From Bacilli bacterium (lineage in GTDB: Bacteria > Bacillota > Bacilli > Paenibacillales > NBRC-103111): DNA of 41,762 nucleotides. Location of the stretch: assembly GCA_028287395.1 (NCBI GenBank), contig JAQBPR010000042.1, positions 1 to 41,762 on the forward strand. The letters run 5' to 3'. The first letter of the stretch is position 1. Every line of letters starts with the position of its first letter. The position numbers were made by a program, and so were the translations under genes. This document shows positions 33,013 to 41,033 of the stretch, piece by piece. The notes beneath the pieces were generated by a model. The model was not told where the DNA came from. It saw nothing but the letters and a program-made list of their open reading frames with translations, and searched no databases.

Positions 33013-34593
33013 ATGAGCTCAACATTTATGGGTATAGAAACCTCCAAGAGAGCCCTTTTTACACAACAGTCTGCATTACAGACTACGGGGCAGAATATCT
33101 CGAACGCGAACACTGCGGGCTTTTCACGCCAAGTGGTCAATATGAGTGCAGCTAAACCAATGGAAGCTATTGGAATGATGCGCTCCACTGCGACGGGACA
33201 AATTGGAACAGGGGTTGAAGCAAGCTCAATCACACGCATTCGCGAACAATTTTTGGATGACCAATTTCGCAACGAAAATAAGGCATCTGGAGATTTTAAC
33301 ATACAGGCCGATACATTGGATAAATTACAATCGATAATGAACGAACCAACAGATACTGGAATTCGTACGGTAATGGACAATTTTTGGAAATCATGGTCAG
33401 ATCTTAGTAAAGATCCGGAAAATGTGACCAGTCGTAAAATTGTGCGTGAAAATGCCAACGCTTTAGCGGATGCTTTTAATTATACAAGTAAGCAGTTGAA
33501 GGACTTGAGTTCTGATTTAACCAATAACATTAATGTCAAATCAAGTGAAATTAATACTAAGATATCTACTATAGCCACGCTTAATGATCAAATAACGCGA
33601 ATTGAAGGTTTAGGCGATAATGCTAATGATCTACGCGATCAACGGGATCTATTAACTGATGATTTATCCAAAATTGTTAATATACAGGTGCAAAATACTC
33701 CCAGTGGATACACCATTAACATGGGCAGTGTTAATTTAGTTACTGCAGGAGTAGGGTCAACAGCGACTACATCCGATTCTTTAATAGCAGCCAAGGCTTC
33801 AGGTGATCTTAATAGCGGTGAAGTGAATGGAATGATCCTATCCAGAGATACTTTTGTTGCGGATTATCAAAACCAATTGGATACGCTAGCCAACACTCTT
33901 GCCAATGGTGATATAACAGTCACTATTCCCAAGGGATCGGTTTTACCAGAGGGTACTGTATTGAATGACGGAACGAGTGATATTACTTATTCAGGTGCGT
34001 CAAGAACACTTACCGCTGATATAACGGTTACAGTTAAGGGATTAAACGGTCTGCATAAACTAGGATATATAGCTGGAAATCCAGTAACAGCCGCGGGTGA
34101 TTTTTTTACGGCGAAGGCGGGTTTTACAGCCATTACCGCAGAGAGCTTTCAGTTGAACCCGGACATTTCAGATAACCCAAATCTAATTGCAACTTCACTT
34201 CGTACAACGGGTACCGGGACAAGTGAGCAGTTGGTGAATGGGAATAATACGCTAGCGCTTTTGGTTGCACAATTAAATGATACAAAGTTTAATTTTAATA
34301 ACTCAACCACAACGGGTATTATTTCAAAAGGTACGATCAATGATTACTTTAGTTCTATCGTTGGGCAATTGGGTGTTCAGACTGAAGCGGCTATAACTAA
34401 GCAGCAAAATCAGCAAGCTATGGTAGATCAAGTGGATTCTCGTAGACAATCTATTAGTGGCGTTTCTTTGGATGAGGAAATGGCGAATATGCTTAAATTT
34501 CAAAAGGCTTATACAGCCGCAGCGCGAATTATGACAACCTTTGACGAATGTTTAGATAAAGTGATTAACAGTATGGGTCTTGTAGGTAGATAA
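33013..34593 (+). CDS. flgK: Flagellar hook-associated protein 1, FlgK
   Basis: The 526-residue product starts at ATG 33013 after AAGGAGAGA. It opens with the rod/hook N-terminal signature (ALFTQQSALQTTGQNISNAN, T-A-G-F-S-R-Q) and closes with the FlgK C-terminal signature (SLDEEMANMLKFQKAYTAAA and a final helix). It forms the first junction ring between hook and filament outside the cell after export by the flagellar secretion system. The middle domain is variable. Gaps to flgN and flgL are about 30 bp, consistent with an operon. Confidence 0.97.
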   Translation: MSSTFMGIETSKRALFTQQSALQTTGQNISNANTAGFSRQVVNMSAAKPMEAIGMMRSTATGQIGTGVEASSITRIREQFLDDQFRNENKASGDFNIQADTLDKLQSIMNEPTDTGIRTVMDNFWKSWSDLSKDPENVTSRKIVRENANALADAFNYTSKQLKDLSSDLTNNINVKSSEINTKISTIATLNDQITRIEGLGDNANDLRDQRDLLTDDLSKIVNIQVQNTPSGYTINMGSVNLVTAGVGSTATTSDSLIAAKASGDLNSGEVNGMILSRDTFVADYQNQLDTLANTLANGDITVTIPKGSVLPEGTVLNDGTSDITYSGASRTLTADITVTVKGLNGLHKLGYIAGNPVTAAGDFFTAKAGFTAITAESFQLNPDISDNPNLIATSLRTTGTGTSEQLVNGNNTLALLVAQLNDTKFNFNNSTTTGIISKGTINDYFSSIVGQLGVQTEAAITKQQNQQAMVDQVDSRRQSISGVSLDEEMANMLKFQKAYTAAARIMTTFDECLDKVINSMGLVGR

Positions 34594-34618
34594 TTTAACA
34601 TGGAGAGGGGGACTTAAA

Positions 34619-35506
34619 TTGACCTTAAGAGTAACGCAAGGTATGATGCAAGCGCAGTTATTAAGGAATATTACGAATAATGTACGCCGGATGGATTTTA
34701 ACCAGAATCAATTATCCACAGGCAAAAAAATTAATAAGCCTTCTGATGATCCGGTAGGCATTACATATGCGCTAAGATATAGAAGTGCCATTTCAGTGAA
34801 TGAACAATATCAACGGAATATTGATGCGGCTAAATCTAGTGTGGATCATGTGGATACTGTGCTAGGAAATTTAACGGATGTTGTTCAAAGAGTAAACGAA
34901 TTAACCAACCAAGGAGTTACGGGTACCAACCCGCAAAGTGCTTTGGATGCAATTAGTTCAGAGTTGAGTCAATTGGGCGATGAAACGATTAGTATCGGAA
35001 ACGACCAGCTTAATGGAAGATATACGTTTAATGGTCAGTTAACAGATGTCAAACCTTACACGACAGGTATGGAATCAACAGACACCGAGAATATTAATTA
35101 TCAGCTAGGTGCGGGTGTTGTAATCCCTGTAAATACAACGGGCAATGACGTGTTTGGCACAAGTACAGATACGGATAACCTTTTATCGGTTATCCGCGGA
35201 ATACAATCCGCTTTTACTTCGGGTAATCCAACTGCAGCTAGGAATCTGATGCCTCAATTAAGTACGAGATTGGATAAAATATTACAAGCCAGATCTGAAA
35301 TCGGAGCAAGATCGAACCGTGTGGATCTAATGGATAATCGACTCAAAGACTTAAATTTAAACCTCAATGATTTAAGCGGTAAAACGGAAGATGCTGATAT
35401 GGCTGAGGTTATAACCAAATTAAAAATGGATGAAAATGTGTATCAAGCTTCTTTATCAACAGGTGCGAAGATTATTCAGCCTAGCTTAATGGACTATATG
35501 AAATAA
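34619..35506 (+). CDS. flgL: Flagellar hook-associated protein 3, FlgL
   Basis: The 295-residue protein starts at TTG 34619, 7 nt after GGAGAGGGGG (34602-34611). It has flagellin-like ends: N-terminal QLSTGKKINKPSDDPVGITYA and C-terminal ALRLxxDNRL-type helix (SNRVDLMDNRLKDLNLNL, DADMAEVITKLKMDENVYQASL). FlgL is the second junction protein, on which the filament assembles. Its length is typical. Confidence 0.96.
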   Translation: MTLRVTQGMMQAQLLRNITNNVRRMDFNQNQLSTGKKINKPSDDPVGITYALRYRSAISVNEQYQRNIDAAKSSVDHVDTVLGNLTDVVQRVNELTNQGVTGTNPQSALDAISSELSQLGDETISIGNDQLNGRYTFNGQLTDVKPYTTGMESTDTENINYQLGAGVVIPVNTTGNDVFGTSTDTDNLLSVIRGIQSAFTSGNPTAARNLMPQLSTRLDKILQARSEIGARSNRVDLMDNRLKDLNLNLNDLSGKTEDADMAEVITKLKMDENVYQASLSTGAKIIQPSLMDYMK

Positions 35507-35531
35507 AGGTAAGCTTTAAGGGGTGATGATA

Positions 35532-36098
35532 TTGGAGTTTCTTAGATTATCAATTCATCAAACCTACGCTCAGATAGGGGTAGATACACATTTAGCTCGG
35601 GCTGATATAACATCACCCCAAGGAGAATTATCCATTCATTCATCTTCGGCCAATATGGATATTGTCTCGCCACGTGGCCAGCTAGAGGTAGATTCAAGCG
35701 TGGCGTGGTCAGCGTTAGGTAAAACCCCCACTATGCAATGGAACAATTCTATATACAGTCAAGTGAAGGATATAGCTCTTCAAGCTATAGCGAAGATCGT
35801 AGAAGATGGTAATAGAATGGCAACCATAACCAACCCGAACAATGCTATTGCTGAAATTGCTCAGGATACATCTAGTCCATTCAGTGAAATACAATATGTG
35901 GGCGAAGCCTCTTATCTTAATATGAAGATGCAATACCAAGCAAATCCAGTACAAATTAATGTTGAGCCACAAAAGGCAGATATTCAGTATAAAGTGAATA
36001 AACCCGAAGTACAATATCAAAGAGGAAAAGTAGATGTCTACATGAAGAACATGAATTCAATTGAAATGCACGTTAGCCAATATGACATATACAAATAA
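35532..36098 (+). CDS. yviE: YviE-type flagellar-locus protein (DUF6470)
   Basis: Start chosen as TTG 35532 (MEFLRLSIHQTYAQIGV), with AAGGGGTGA (35518-35526) 5 nt upstream; the GTG 35523 and ATG 35526 starts overlap that site. The 188-residue product has the family's opening Q-T-Y-A-Q-I-G and a repetitive beta-like C-terminal half with alternating short strands (VEPQKADIQYKVNKPEVQY). The family is found between flgL and fliW in Bacillales; its biochemical role is not established. No signal peptide. A hairpin terminator follows. Confidence 0.88.
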   Translation: MEFLRLSIHQTYAQIGVDTHLARADITSPQGELSIHSSSANMDIVSPRGQLEVDSSVAWSALGKTPTMQWNNSIYSQVKDIALQAIAKIVEDGNRMATITNPNNAIAEIAQDTSSPFSEIQYVGEASYLNMKMQYQANPVQINVEPQKADIQYKVNKPEVQYQRGKVDVYMKNMNSIEMHVSQYDIYK

Positions 36099-36106
36099 AT
36101 TCAAAC

Positions 36107-36142
36107 AAAGCTATAGTTCATATGACTATAGCTTTGCTTTTT
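36107..36142 (+). terminator. Terminator-like hairpin between yviE and fliW
   Basis: A perfect 11-bp stem (AAAGCTATAGT at 36107-36117 with ACTATAGCTTT at 36125-36135), a 7-nt loop and a GCTTTTT tail. The fliW ribosome-binding site starts right after it. It should reduce read-through from the flgM operon into fliW-csrA. Confidence 0.8.
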
Positions 36143-36154
36143 GGGAGGAAAACA

Positions 36155-36577
36155 ATGCTTAGTATACTTAATGACAAATTCATTAATTTAAACCATAGTT
36201 TACTGGGATTTGAACAATTAAATCAATTTATTGTTAAAGTAGTTGAGGAAGGCAGTCCTTATGCTTTTATTAATAGTGTTGAAGATGAGGGGATTGGCTT
36301 TCTTGTTGCTTCGCCGTTTAGTTTCTTTAATGATTATACATTTGAATTAAACGAATCAACCATGAAGGACTTGAAAATTGAGTCGTCGGATGAGGTTCTT
36401 GTATTGGGTATTATTACTTTGAGTGAACCATTCATTCAGTCTTCGATGAATTTATTGGCCCCTATTGTATTGAATGTGAGTAATTTAGAGGGGCGCCAAA
36501 TTATTCTTCCAGTAAAATATAACTATGGGACGAAAAACTTGTTGTATAAAGAAACTATCGCAGGAGAGGTGGATTAA
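36155..36577 (+). CDS. fliW: Flagellar assembly factor FliW
   Basis: The 140-residue product starts at ATG 36155, 5 nt after GGGAGGAAA (36143-36151). The longer frame from 36122 runs through the terminator stem and is unlikely. Family signs: [12 protein letters not shown] near the N-terminus, then alternating strands with P-F-S-F-F and [10 protein letters not shown], and the final VNLxAPIVLN-like segment [19 protein letters not shown]. FliW binds free flagellin and, when released from it, binds and blocks CsrA. csrA begins 2 bp after its stop, so the two are translationally coupled. Confidence 0.95.
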   Translation: MLSILNDKFINLNHSLLGFEQLNQFIVKVVEEGSPYAFINSVEDEGIGFLVASPFSFFNDYTFELNESTMKDLKIESSDEVLVLGIITLSEPFIQSSMNLLAPIVLNVSNLEGRQIILPVKYNYGTKNLLYKETIAGEVD

Positions 36578-36579
36578 CT

Positions 36580-36828
36580 ATGCTTATATTATCTCGAAGA
36601 ATAGGTGAATCCATCGTTGTAAATGACAATATTGAAATTTTCATTACCGCAATAGAAGGAGATCAAGTTAAAATTGGTATCAGCGCTCCTTCAGATATTG
36701 GAATTTTTCGCAGAGAGGTGTTAGATTCTATTCAACAAAGTAACAGAGAAGCGGCAAAGCATAACCTGGATATGGAGCAATTTAAAAAAATAATGAGAAT
36801 TTCAAAAATAAATGTTAAAAAAGACTAA
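36580..36828 (+). CDS. csrA: Carbon storage regulator CsrA
   Basis: The 82-residue RNA-binding protein opens with the near-invariant [14 protein letters not shown] and continues VKIGISAP and FRREV, the family's RNA-contact strands. It dimerises and binds GGA motifs over ribosome-binding sites to block translation; in B. subtilis the target is hag. GGAGAGGTGG (36561-36570) lies inside the end of fliW. The stop codon TAA (36826-36828) forms the first three bases of the hag promoter -35. The C-terminal tail is about 10-20 residues longer than enterobacterial CsrA, as in other Firmicutes. Confidence 0.97.
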   Translation: MLILSRRIGESIVVNDNIEIFITAIEGDQVKIGISAPSDIGIFRREVLDSIQQSNREAAKHNLDMEQFKKIMRISKINVKKD

Positions 36829-36853
36829 ACAAAATTGAAGCTGCTGTCGATAT
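36826..36853 (+). promoter_or_regulatory. Sigma-D promoter of the flagellin gene
   Basis: TAAA (36826-36829), a 16-bp spacer, GTCGATAT (36846-36853): one mismatch to the sigma-D consensus GCCGATAT. Predicted start near 36859 gives a 60-nt leader. Confidence 0.75.
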
Positions 36854-36878
36854 AATAAATGTAGCCCAAATAGGCTGC

Positions 36879-36911
36879 CCACAAGGAAGTGGAAAAACAT
36901 TTCAAGGAGGA
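36879..36911 (+). promoter_or_regulatory. Predicted CsrA binding sites in the hag leader
   Basis: The upstream site is CCAC-AAGGAA-GTGG (36879-36892), a 4-bp hairpin with GGA in its loop, matching the CsrA consensus ACARGGANGT. The second GGA site is the ribosome-binding site AAGGAGGA (36904-36911) itself. Two sites, one hairpin and one over the ribosome-binding site, is the arrangement known for B. subtilis hag. Confidence 0.65.
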
Positions 36912-36918
36912 ATAATCA

Positions 36919-37725
36919 ATGATTATCAATCACAATCTTAATGCAATGAATGCACACCGTAACTTGAATTTCAACAACATGCAAGAGGGTAAATCAAGCG
37001 AGAAGTTATCTTCAGGGTTCCGTATTAACCGTGCAGCTGATGATGCAGCAGGTCTTTCGATCTCCGAAAAAATGCGTGCGCAAATTAAATCCTTAGACCA
37101 AGCACAACGCAATGCACAAGATGGTACATCACTTGTACAAACTGCTGAAGGTGCTATGGGTGAAGTTTCGGATATGCTTACTCGCATGAAAGAACTTGCA
37201 ACTCAAGCGAACAACGGAACTTACAACACGAATGATTTAGCTGCTATGGATTCAGAGTATCAAAGCTTAAAAGGTGCTATTGACAGCATCTCAACGAACA
37301 CAACTTTCAATGGTATTACTTTGTTGAATGCTGTATCTACTGTAACAATCCAAACGGGTGATGTTAATACAAACCAAGTACTTGTTACTTTGGCGGACAT
37401 TTCTGCTGTAACTGGTTTGGCATTAAATAACATCACTGACGCTCCAACAGCAAATACTGAATTAGGTCTTATTGATACGGCTATCGTAACTGTAAATGCT
37501 GCACGTTCTAGCCTTGGTGCTACTCAAAATCAACTAGAGCACACGTTTAACAACTTAGGAGCTACTTCTGAGAACATTCAAGCCGCTGAATCTCGTATCC
37601 GTGATACGGATATGGCGAAAGAAATGATGAACTTCACGAAGTACAACATTTTGCAACAAGCCTCTACTGCAATGTTGGCACAAGCTAACCAAGCACCACA
37701 AGGCGTGCTTCAATTGCTTCGTTAA
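36919..37725 (+). CDS. hag: Flagellin
   Basis: The 268-residue filament protein has the full conserved ends: MIINHNLNAMNAHRNL, SSGFRINRAADDAAGLSIS and MTRMKELA-type helix (LTRMKELATQANNGTYN) at the N-terminus; ESRIRDTDMAKEMMNFTKYNILQQA and APQGVLQLLR at the C-terminus. The central part is very short (about residues 140-185), so the filament has D0/D1 and little outer domain. ATG 36919 follows AAGGAGGA by 7 nt. It has its own sigma-D promoter, a CsrA-controlled leader and a terminator. Codon use is strongly biased, as expected for an abundant protein. Confidence 0.98.
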   Translation: MIINHNLNAMNAHRNLNFNNMQEGKSSEKLSSGFRINRAADDAAGLSISEKMRAQIKSLDQAQRNAQDGTSLVQTAEGAMGEVSDMLTRMKELATQANNGTYNTNDLAAMDSEYQSLKGAIDSISTNTTFNGITLLNAVSTVTIQTGDVNTNQVLVTLADISAVTGLALNNITDAPTANTELGLIDTAIVTVNAARSSLGATQNQLEHTFNNLGATSENIQAAESRIRDTDMAKEMMNFTKYNILQQASTAMLAQANQAPQGVLQLLR

Positions 37726-37740
37726 TCATCATTACTTAAG

Positions 37741-37769
37741 AAGCCCATTTATTCTAATGGGCTTTTTTT
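37741..37769 (+). terminator. Intrinsic terminator of hag
   Basis: AAGCCCATT (37741-37749) pairs with AATGGGCTT (37756-37764) around TATTCT, followed by Ts to 37769. Confidence 0.95.
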
Positions 37770-37786
37770 GTATATAAGGAGGGTCT

Positions 37787-37849
37787 ACGTTAGTTAGCAA
37801 CTGTATGATAGTTCGCAATGAAGAAATCAATCTTACCCTCAAAAAATAA
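37787..37849 (+). pseudogene. Relic of a family-2 glycosyltransferase N-terminus
   Basis: After a good AAGGAGGG (37776-37783) the frame reads ACG-TTA-GTT-AGC and then SNCMIVRNEEINLTLKK before TAA 37847-37849. C-M-I-V-R/K-N-E-E is the hallmark opening of GT2 enzymes (strand 1 and first loop). The codon where the start should be is ACG, one base from ATG, and similarity stops after about 17 residues. This fits a glycosyltransferase gene that was lost by deletion between hag and fliD. Confidence 0.6.
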
Positions 37850-37873
37850 ATATTGAAAAGAACAGAAATGATC

Positions 37874-37901
37874 TACAAAAATGATGGCATAAATTCGATA
37901 T
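37874..37901 (+). promoter_or_regulatory. Candidate sigma-D promoter of the fliD operon
   Basis: TACA (37874-37877), a 16-bp spacer, TTCGATAT (37894-37901): three of four and six of eight matches to the sigma-D pattern. It lies 36 bp before the fliD start. Weaker than the flgM and hag promoters. Confidence 0.45.
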
Positions 37902-37937
37902 ATATTATATGGATATGTACAACGGAGGTGTAATGGT

Positions 37938-39791
37938 ATGGTGACTAGAATTCAGGGTACTAATTCAGGTTTAGATATTGACTCTTTGGTAGCTAGTTTG
38001 ATGAAAGCCGAAAAGGCTCCAGAAAATGTAATGTTGCAAAAGAAACAAACTTTAAGCTGGAAGATGGATTCGTATCGGGAAGTGAATACAAAATTATCGA
38101 GCTTTCGCGATCTTTTATCTGGTATGCGATACAGCAGCAATTGGGGCCAAACTAAAGTTTCTTCTTCAGACCCTACTAAAGTCTCTATCACGACAGATAG
38201 TACAGCAAGTAATATCGCACATACAATCTCGGTTACATCCTTGGCTAAAGGAGCTATAAAAAGCAGCAGCCCAGGAGTATCGAAGGAAGGCTTAAGCGGT
38301 AGCGCTGACTTATCTGGTGGTTCTACAATAACATCTGGCAGTAACGATTCTTTTAATGTTACTTTAAACGGGGTTACCAAAAATATTGTTTTAACTGCGA
38401 GTCCGAGTGCATATTCTCTAGCGAGTTTGCAAACCGAAGTTCAAGCTAAATTGGATCAATCTTTTGGTGCTAATCAGATTTCTGTAAGCACAAACGGGAA
38501 TTTTCTGCAATTGACGCCTAACGGAACTGCTGGATATTTACCTCAAATTGTACTTGGAGCTGTGTCGGGTAATAACGGTCTAAGCAATTTGGGGTTTAGT
38601 GATAAACAATCTTATAAAATCAATATAAATGATCAATTAAGCAATGTCGTCAATCAGTTTGTAACAACTCCGTTAACCTATGGGGATTTTACAGTAAATG
38701 GACAAGATATAACTTATTCAGCCACCGATACGATTTCCAGCATTATGGGTAAAGTCAATAATTCAGCTGCTGGTGTAAATATGACTTATGATTCAGTCAC
38801 GGATAAATTTTCTTTTGTTAGCAAAGGTACAGGAGCAACAGCGCAAGTTTCGCTTGCAAATGGATCCTCAGGGAATTTTATTACTGCAATTAATGTAGAT
38901 ACAACTCCAGTAGTAGGGACAGATGCAAATGTGACCATTGATGGGATCACTTCCTCTCGAAGCTCTAATAACTTTACGGTAAGTGGAGTTACTTATAATC
39001 TAATTGCGTCTACAATTGATCCTATCACTGCTACAAATACTCCTGTCACGGTTACGGTGACTCAAGATACGGATAGCATGGTGAATAAAATAAAAGATTT
39101 CGTTTCGCAGTATAACGATATGGTCGGACTTGTTAGCCAAAAATTAAATGAAGCGAAATACAATGGTTTTCCCCCCTTGACAGCAGACCAGAAGACAAGC
39201 ATGAAGGATGCTGATATTACTGCATGGGAAACAAAATCCAAAAGTGGTCTATTAAAAAATGACGATATTTTGGCAAATATATCAAGTTCACTGCGTTCCA
39301 TGTTAAGCAGTAAAGTCCAATCGGTCTCCTCTTCTTTTAACACATTAAATGCAATTGGGATTACGACAAATCAATACAATTCATCTGCTCCTAACGATGC
39401 AGGAAAAATAACGCTGGATGAAAATAAATTAAGAACAGCTCTTGCACAAGACCCTAGTAGTGTAATAGGCCTCTTTACTAATCAAGATACTTCTGTGATA
39501 GTGAAGGGAGTTCAACAGCCTACGAGTAATCAAGGAATTGCTCAAGGTATGTTTAATAGGATTAATATCACGCTTACGAGGCTGCTGAATAGAGCGGGCG
39601 GAGTCAATTCAATTGCAAATGATGCGGGTACTGATATAGGATTACAACTTCGTAATTTAGATACAAAAATCAGTGACTTCGATGGAAAGTTGTCCAAGAA
39701 GGAAGAATATTATTACAAGCAGTTTAGCATGATGGATACAGCAATTGGAAATAGCAATGCTCAAATTGCCGCTTTAGCCAAGCTAGGTTAG
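37938..39791 (+). CDS. fliD: Flagellar filament cap protein FliD
   Basis: The 617-residue cap protein starts at ATG 37938, 7 nt after GGAGGTG (37924-37930). The N-terminal FliD domain is clear (RIQGTNSGLDIDSLVASLMKAEKAP), and the C-terminal domain contains MVNKIKDFVSQYNDMVGLVSQKLNEAKY, GLLKNDDILANISSSLRSML and a final coiled coil. FliD forms the pentameric cap that folds flagellin subunits at the filament tip and can act as adhesin. The central part is Ser/Thr/Asn-rich and variable; overall length is a little above B. subtilis FliD (about 498). Confidence 0.97.
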   Translation: MVTRIQGTNSGLDIDSLVASLMKAEKAPENVMLQKKQTLSWKMDSYREVNTKLSSFRDLLSGMRYSSNWGQTKVSSSDPTKVSITTDSTASNIAHTISVTSLAKGAIKSSSPGVSKEGLSGSADLSGGSTITSGSNDSFNVTLNGVTKNIVLTASPSAYSLASLQTEVQAKLDQSFGANQISVSTNGNFLQLTPNGTAGYLPQIVLGAVSGNNGLSNLGFSDKQSYKININDQLSNVVNQFVTTPLTYGDFTVNGQDITYSATDTISSIMGKVNNSAAGVNMTYDSVTDKFSFVSKGTGATAQVSLANGSSGNFITAINVDTTPVVGTDANVTIDGITSSRSSNNFTVSGVTYNLIASTIDPITATNTPVTVTVTQDTDSMVNKIKDFVSQYNDMVGLVSQKLNEAKYNGFPPLTADQKTSMKDADITAWETKSKSGLLKNDDILANISSSLRSMLSSKVQSVSSSFNTLNAIGITTNQYNSSAPNDAGKITLDENKLRTALAQDPSSVIGLFTNQDTSVIVKGVQQPTSNQGIAQGMFNRINITLTRLLNRAGGVNSIANDAGTDIGLQLRNLDTKISDFDGKLSKKEEYYYKQFSMMDTAIGNSNAQIAALAKLG

Positions 39792-39807
39792 AAAGGATAT
39801 GAACATA

Positions 39808-40212
39808 ATGTCGATAAATCCCGTTTCAATAAGTAGCACACAGATTAGCTATGATACACCGGTACAAATTGTTTATCCTGCGAAGCCTTCAGATTCTGCC
39901 TCGGCGGATAATACGACTAAAAATTTTGTTCCATCTCTTACACCGATACAAAATACAGATCATAACAAAAAGACGGTTCAATCTGTTTCGGATGAAGCTG
40001 TACAAAAAGCAGTGGATAAGGTAAACAAAATTCTTTCAGGAACACCAATGAAGTTTGAGTATAGTGTTCATAAAAACTCTAGTGATATAATAATAAAAGT
40101 AGTCAATGCAGAGACGAATGAGGTCGTAAGAGAAATTCCGTCGGATAAGTTTTTGGATTTAATGGATAAGCTGCAAGAAATAAGCGGGGCTATTTTTGAT
40201 GAAAAGAGGTAG
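39808..40212 (+). CDS. flaG: FlaG family protein
   Basis: The 134-residue product begins at ATG 39808, 10 nt after AAAGGA (39792-39797); the ATG at 39799 would touch that site. Residues 1-60 are Ser/Thr/Pro-rich and probably disordered. The C-terminal FlaG domain is typical: VNKILSGTPMKFEYSVHKNS, IIKVVNAETNEVVREIPSDK and FLDLMDKLQEISG. FlaG affects filament length in some bacteria. Here it lies after fliD, whereas in B. subtilis (yvyC) it lies before it. Confidence 0.92.
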   Translation: MSINPVSISSTQISYDTPVQIVYPAKPSDSASADNTTKNFVPSLTPIQNTDHNKKTVQSVSDEAVQKAVDKVNKILSGTPMKFEYSVHKNSSDIIIKVVNAETNEVVREIPSDKFLDLMDKLQEISGAIFDEKR

Positions 40213-40220
40213 GATACAAG

Positions 40221-40610
40221 ATGAGTAGTCAAGCACATAACCAATATTCCCAAACTCGTGTCAACACTGCAATACCTGGTGAGCTTACTCTAATGTTATT
40301 TAATGGTTGTCTTAGATTTATGAAACAAGCCATGACTGATCTTGAAAACAAAGAATATGAAAAGAAAAACATTAATATTATCAAATGCCAAGATATTTTA
40401 GATGAGCTTTTGATTACTTTGAATCATAAGTATGAAATTTCAAAAAGTTTATCATCACTTTATGTGTATTTTAAAGAAAAATTATTTGAAGCCAACACCA
40501 AGTTAGATCCAGAAAGTTTACAAATTTGTATAGGATTTATAACAGAGCTTAGAGATACTTGGGTAGAAGCGCTTAAACTAATCAAAACACAATCCAAGGT
40601 TGGCGTATGA
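40221..40610 (+). CDS. fliS: Flagellin export chaperone FliS
   Basis: The 129-residue helical chaperone binds the C-terminus of flagellin and keeps it unfolded for export. Family pieces: HNQYSQTRVNTAIPGELTLML, LFNGCLRFMKQAM and the last helices (ELRDTWVEALKLI). AAGAGGTAGGA precedes ATG 40221. Its stop overlaps the start of the next gene (ATGA at 40607-40610), indicating translational coupling. Confidence 0.96.
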   Translation: MSSQAHNQYSQTRVNTAIPGELTLMLFNGCLRFMKQAMTDLENKEYEKKNINIIKCQDILDELLITLNHKYEISKSLSSLYVYFKEKLFEANTKLDPESLQICIGFITELRDTWVEALKLIKTQSKVGV

Positions 40611-40981
40611 CGGATTCGCAACAGATTATTTCTTTGTTGTTTCAAGAATTAAAAGAAACAACAAAGAACATTATTGCATTGTCTTTGGAAAATGAGATGA
40701 GTAATGAATTATTAAATAAATATCAAGTCGAACAAACGGAGATAACACATAAAATTGAGAATGCTTTGAAAGAGGTTGACTCAGCTAAAATTCCAATATA
40801 CATCAAGCAACAAGTGACGGAATGTATTGATTTGGAAAAAATAGTAAAGCAAAAAATGCTGGATTATCAATCAGGGGTTGCCATTCAATTAAAAAGTATA
40901 ACTAATGGCAGTAAAGTAAGAGGTGGCTATAATAATGCTTTTGTGCAATCAGACGGATATTTTATAGATAAACACAATTAG
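40607..40981 (+). CDS. fliT: FliT-like flagellar chaperone
   Basis: The 124-residue, mainly helical protein overlaps fliS by 4 bp. Sequence is weakly conserved; assignment to FliT, the chaperone of the cap protein FliD, rests on size, helical heptads (LFQELKETTKNIIALSLEN, IDLEKIVKQKMLDYQSG) and the conserved position after fliS. The last 20 residues are Gly/Asn-rich. It is the last gene of the fliD operon, and the terminator stem begins inside its stop codon. Confidence 0.75.
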   Translation: MTDSQQIISLLFQELKETTKNIIALSLENEMSNELLNKYQVEQTEITHKIENALKEVDSAKIPIYIKQQVTECIDLEKIVKQKMLDYQSGVAIQLKSITNGSKVRGGYNNAFVQSDGYFIDKHN

Positions 40982-41020
40982 AAAAGATTAACTATGTAGT
41001 TTAGTTATTCTTTTCTTTTT
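40980..41020 (+). terminator. Intrinsic terminator of the fliD operon
   Basis: AGAAAAGA (40980-40987) pairs with TCTTTTCT (41008-41015), extended by TAACTA/TAGTTA after one mismatch, followed by Ts. It separates fliT from the convergent gene on the minus strand. Confidence 0.8.
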
Positions 41021-41033
41021 TGTGTTTATTGGA

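Noticed and set aside
36122..36154. Longer FliW from 36122
   Set aside because: It would be translated from within the terminator stem; ATG 36155 follows GGGAGGAAA directly.
37952..38380. 142-codon minus-strand frame inside fliD
   Set aside because: Antisense to a confident gene, with no start signals or domain.
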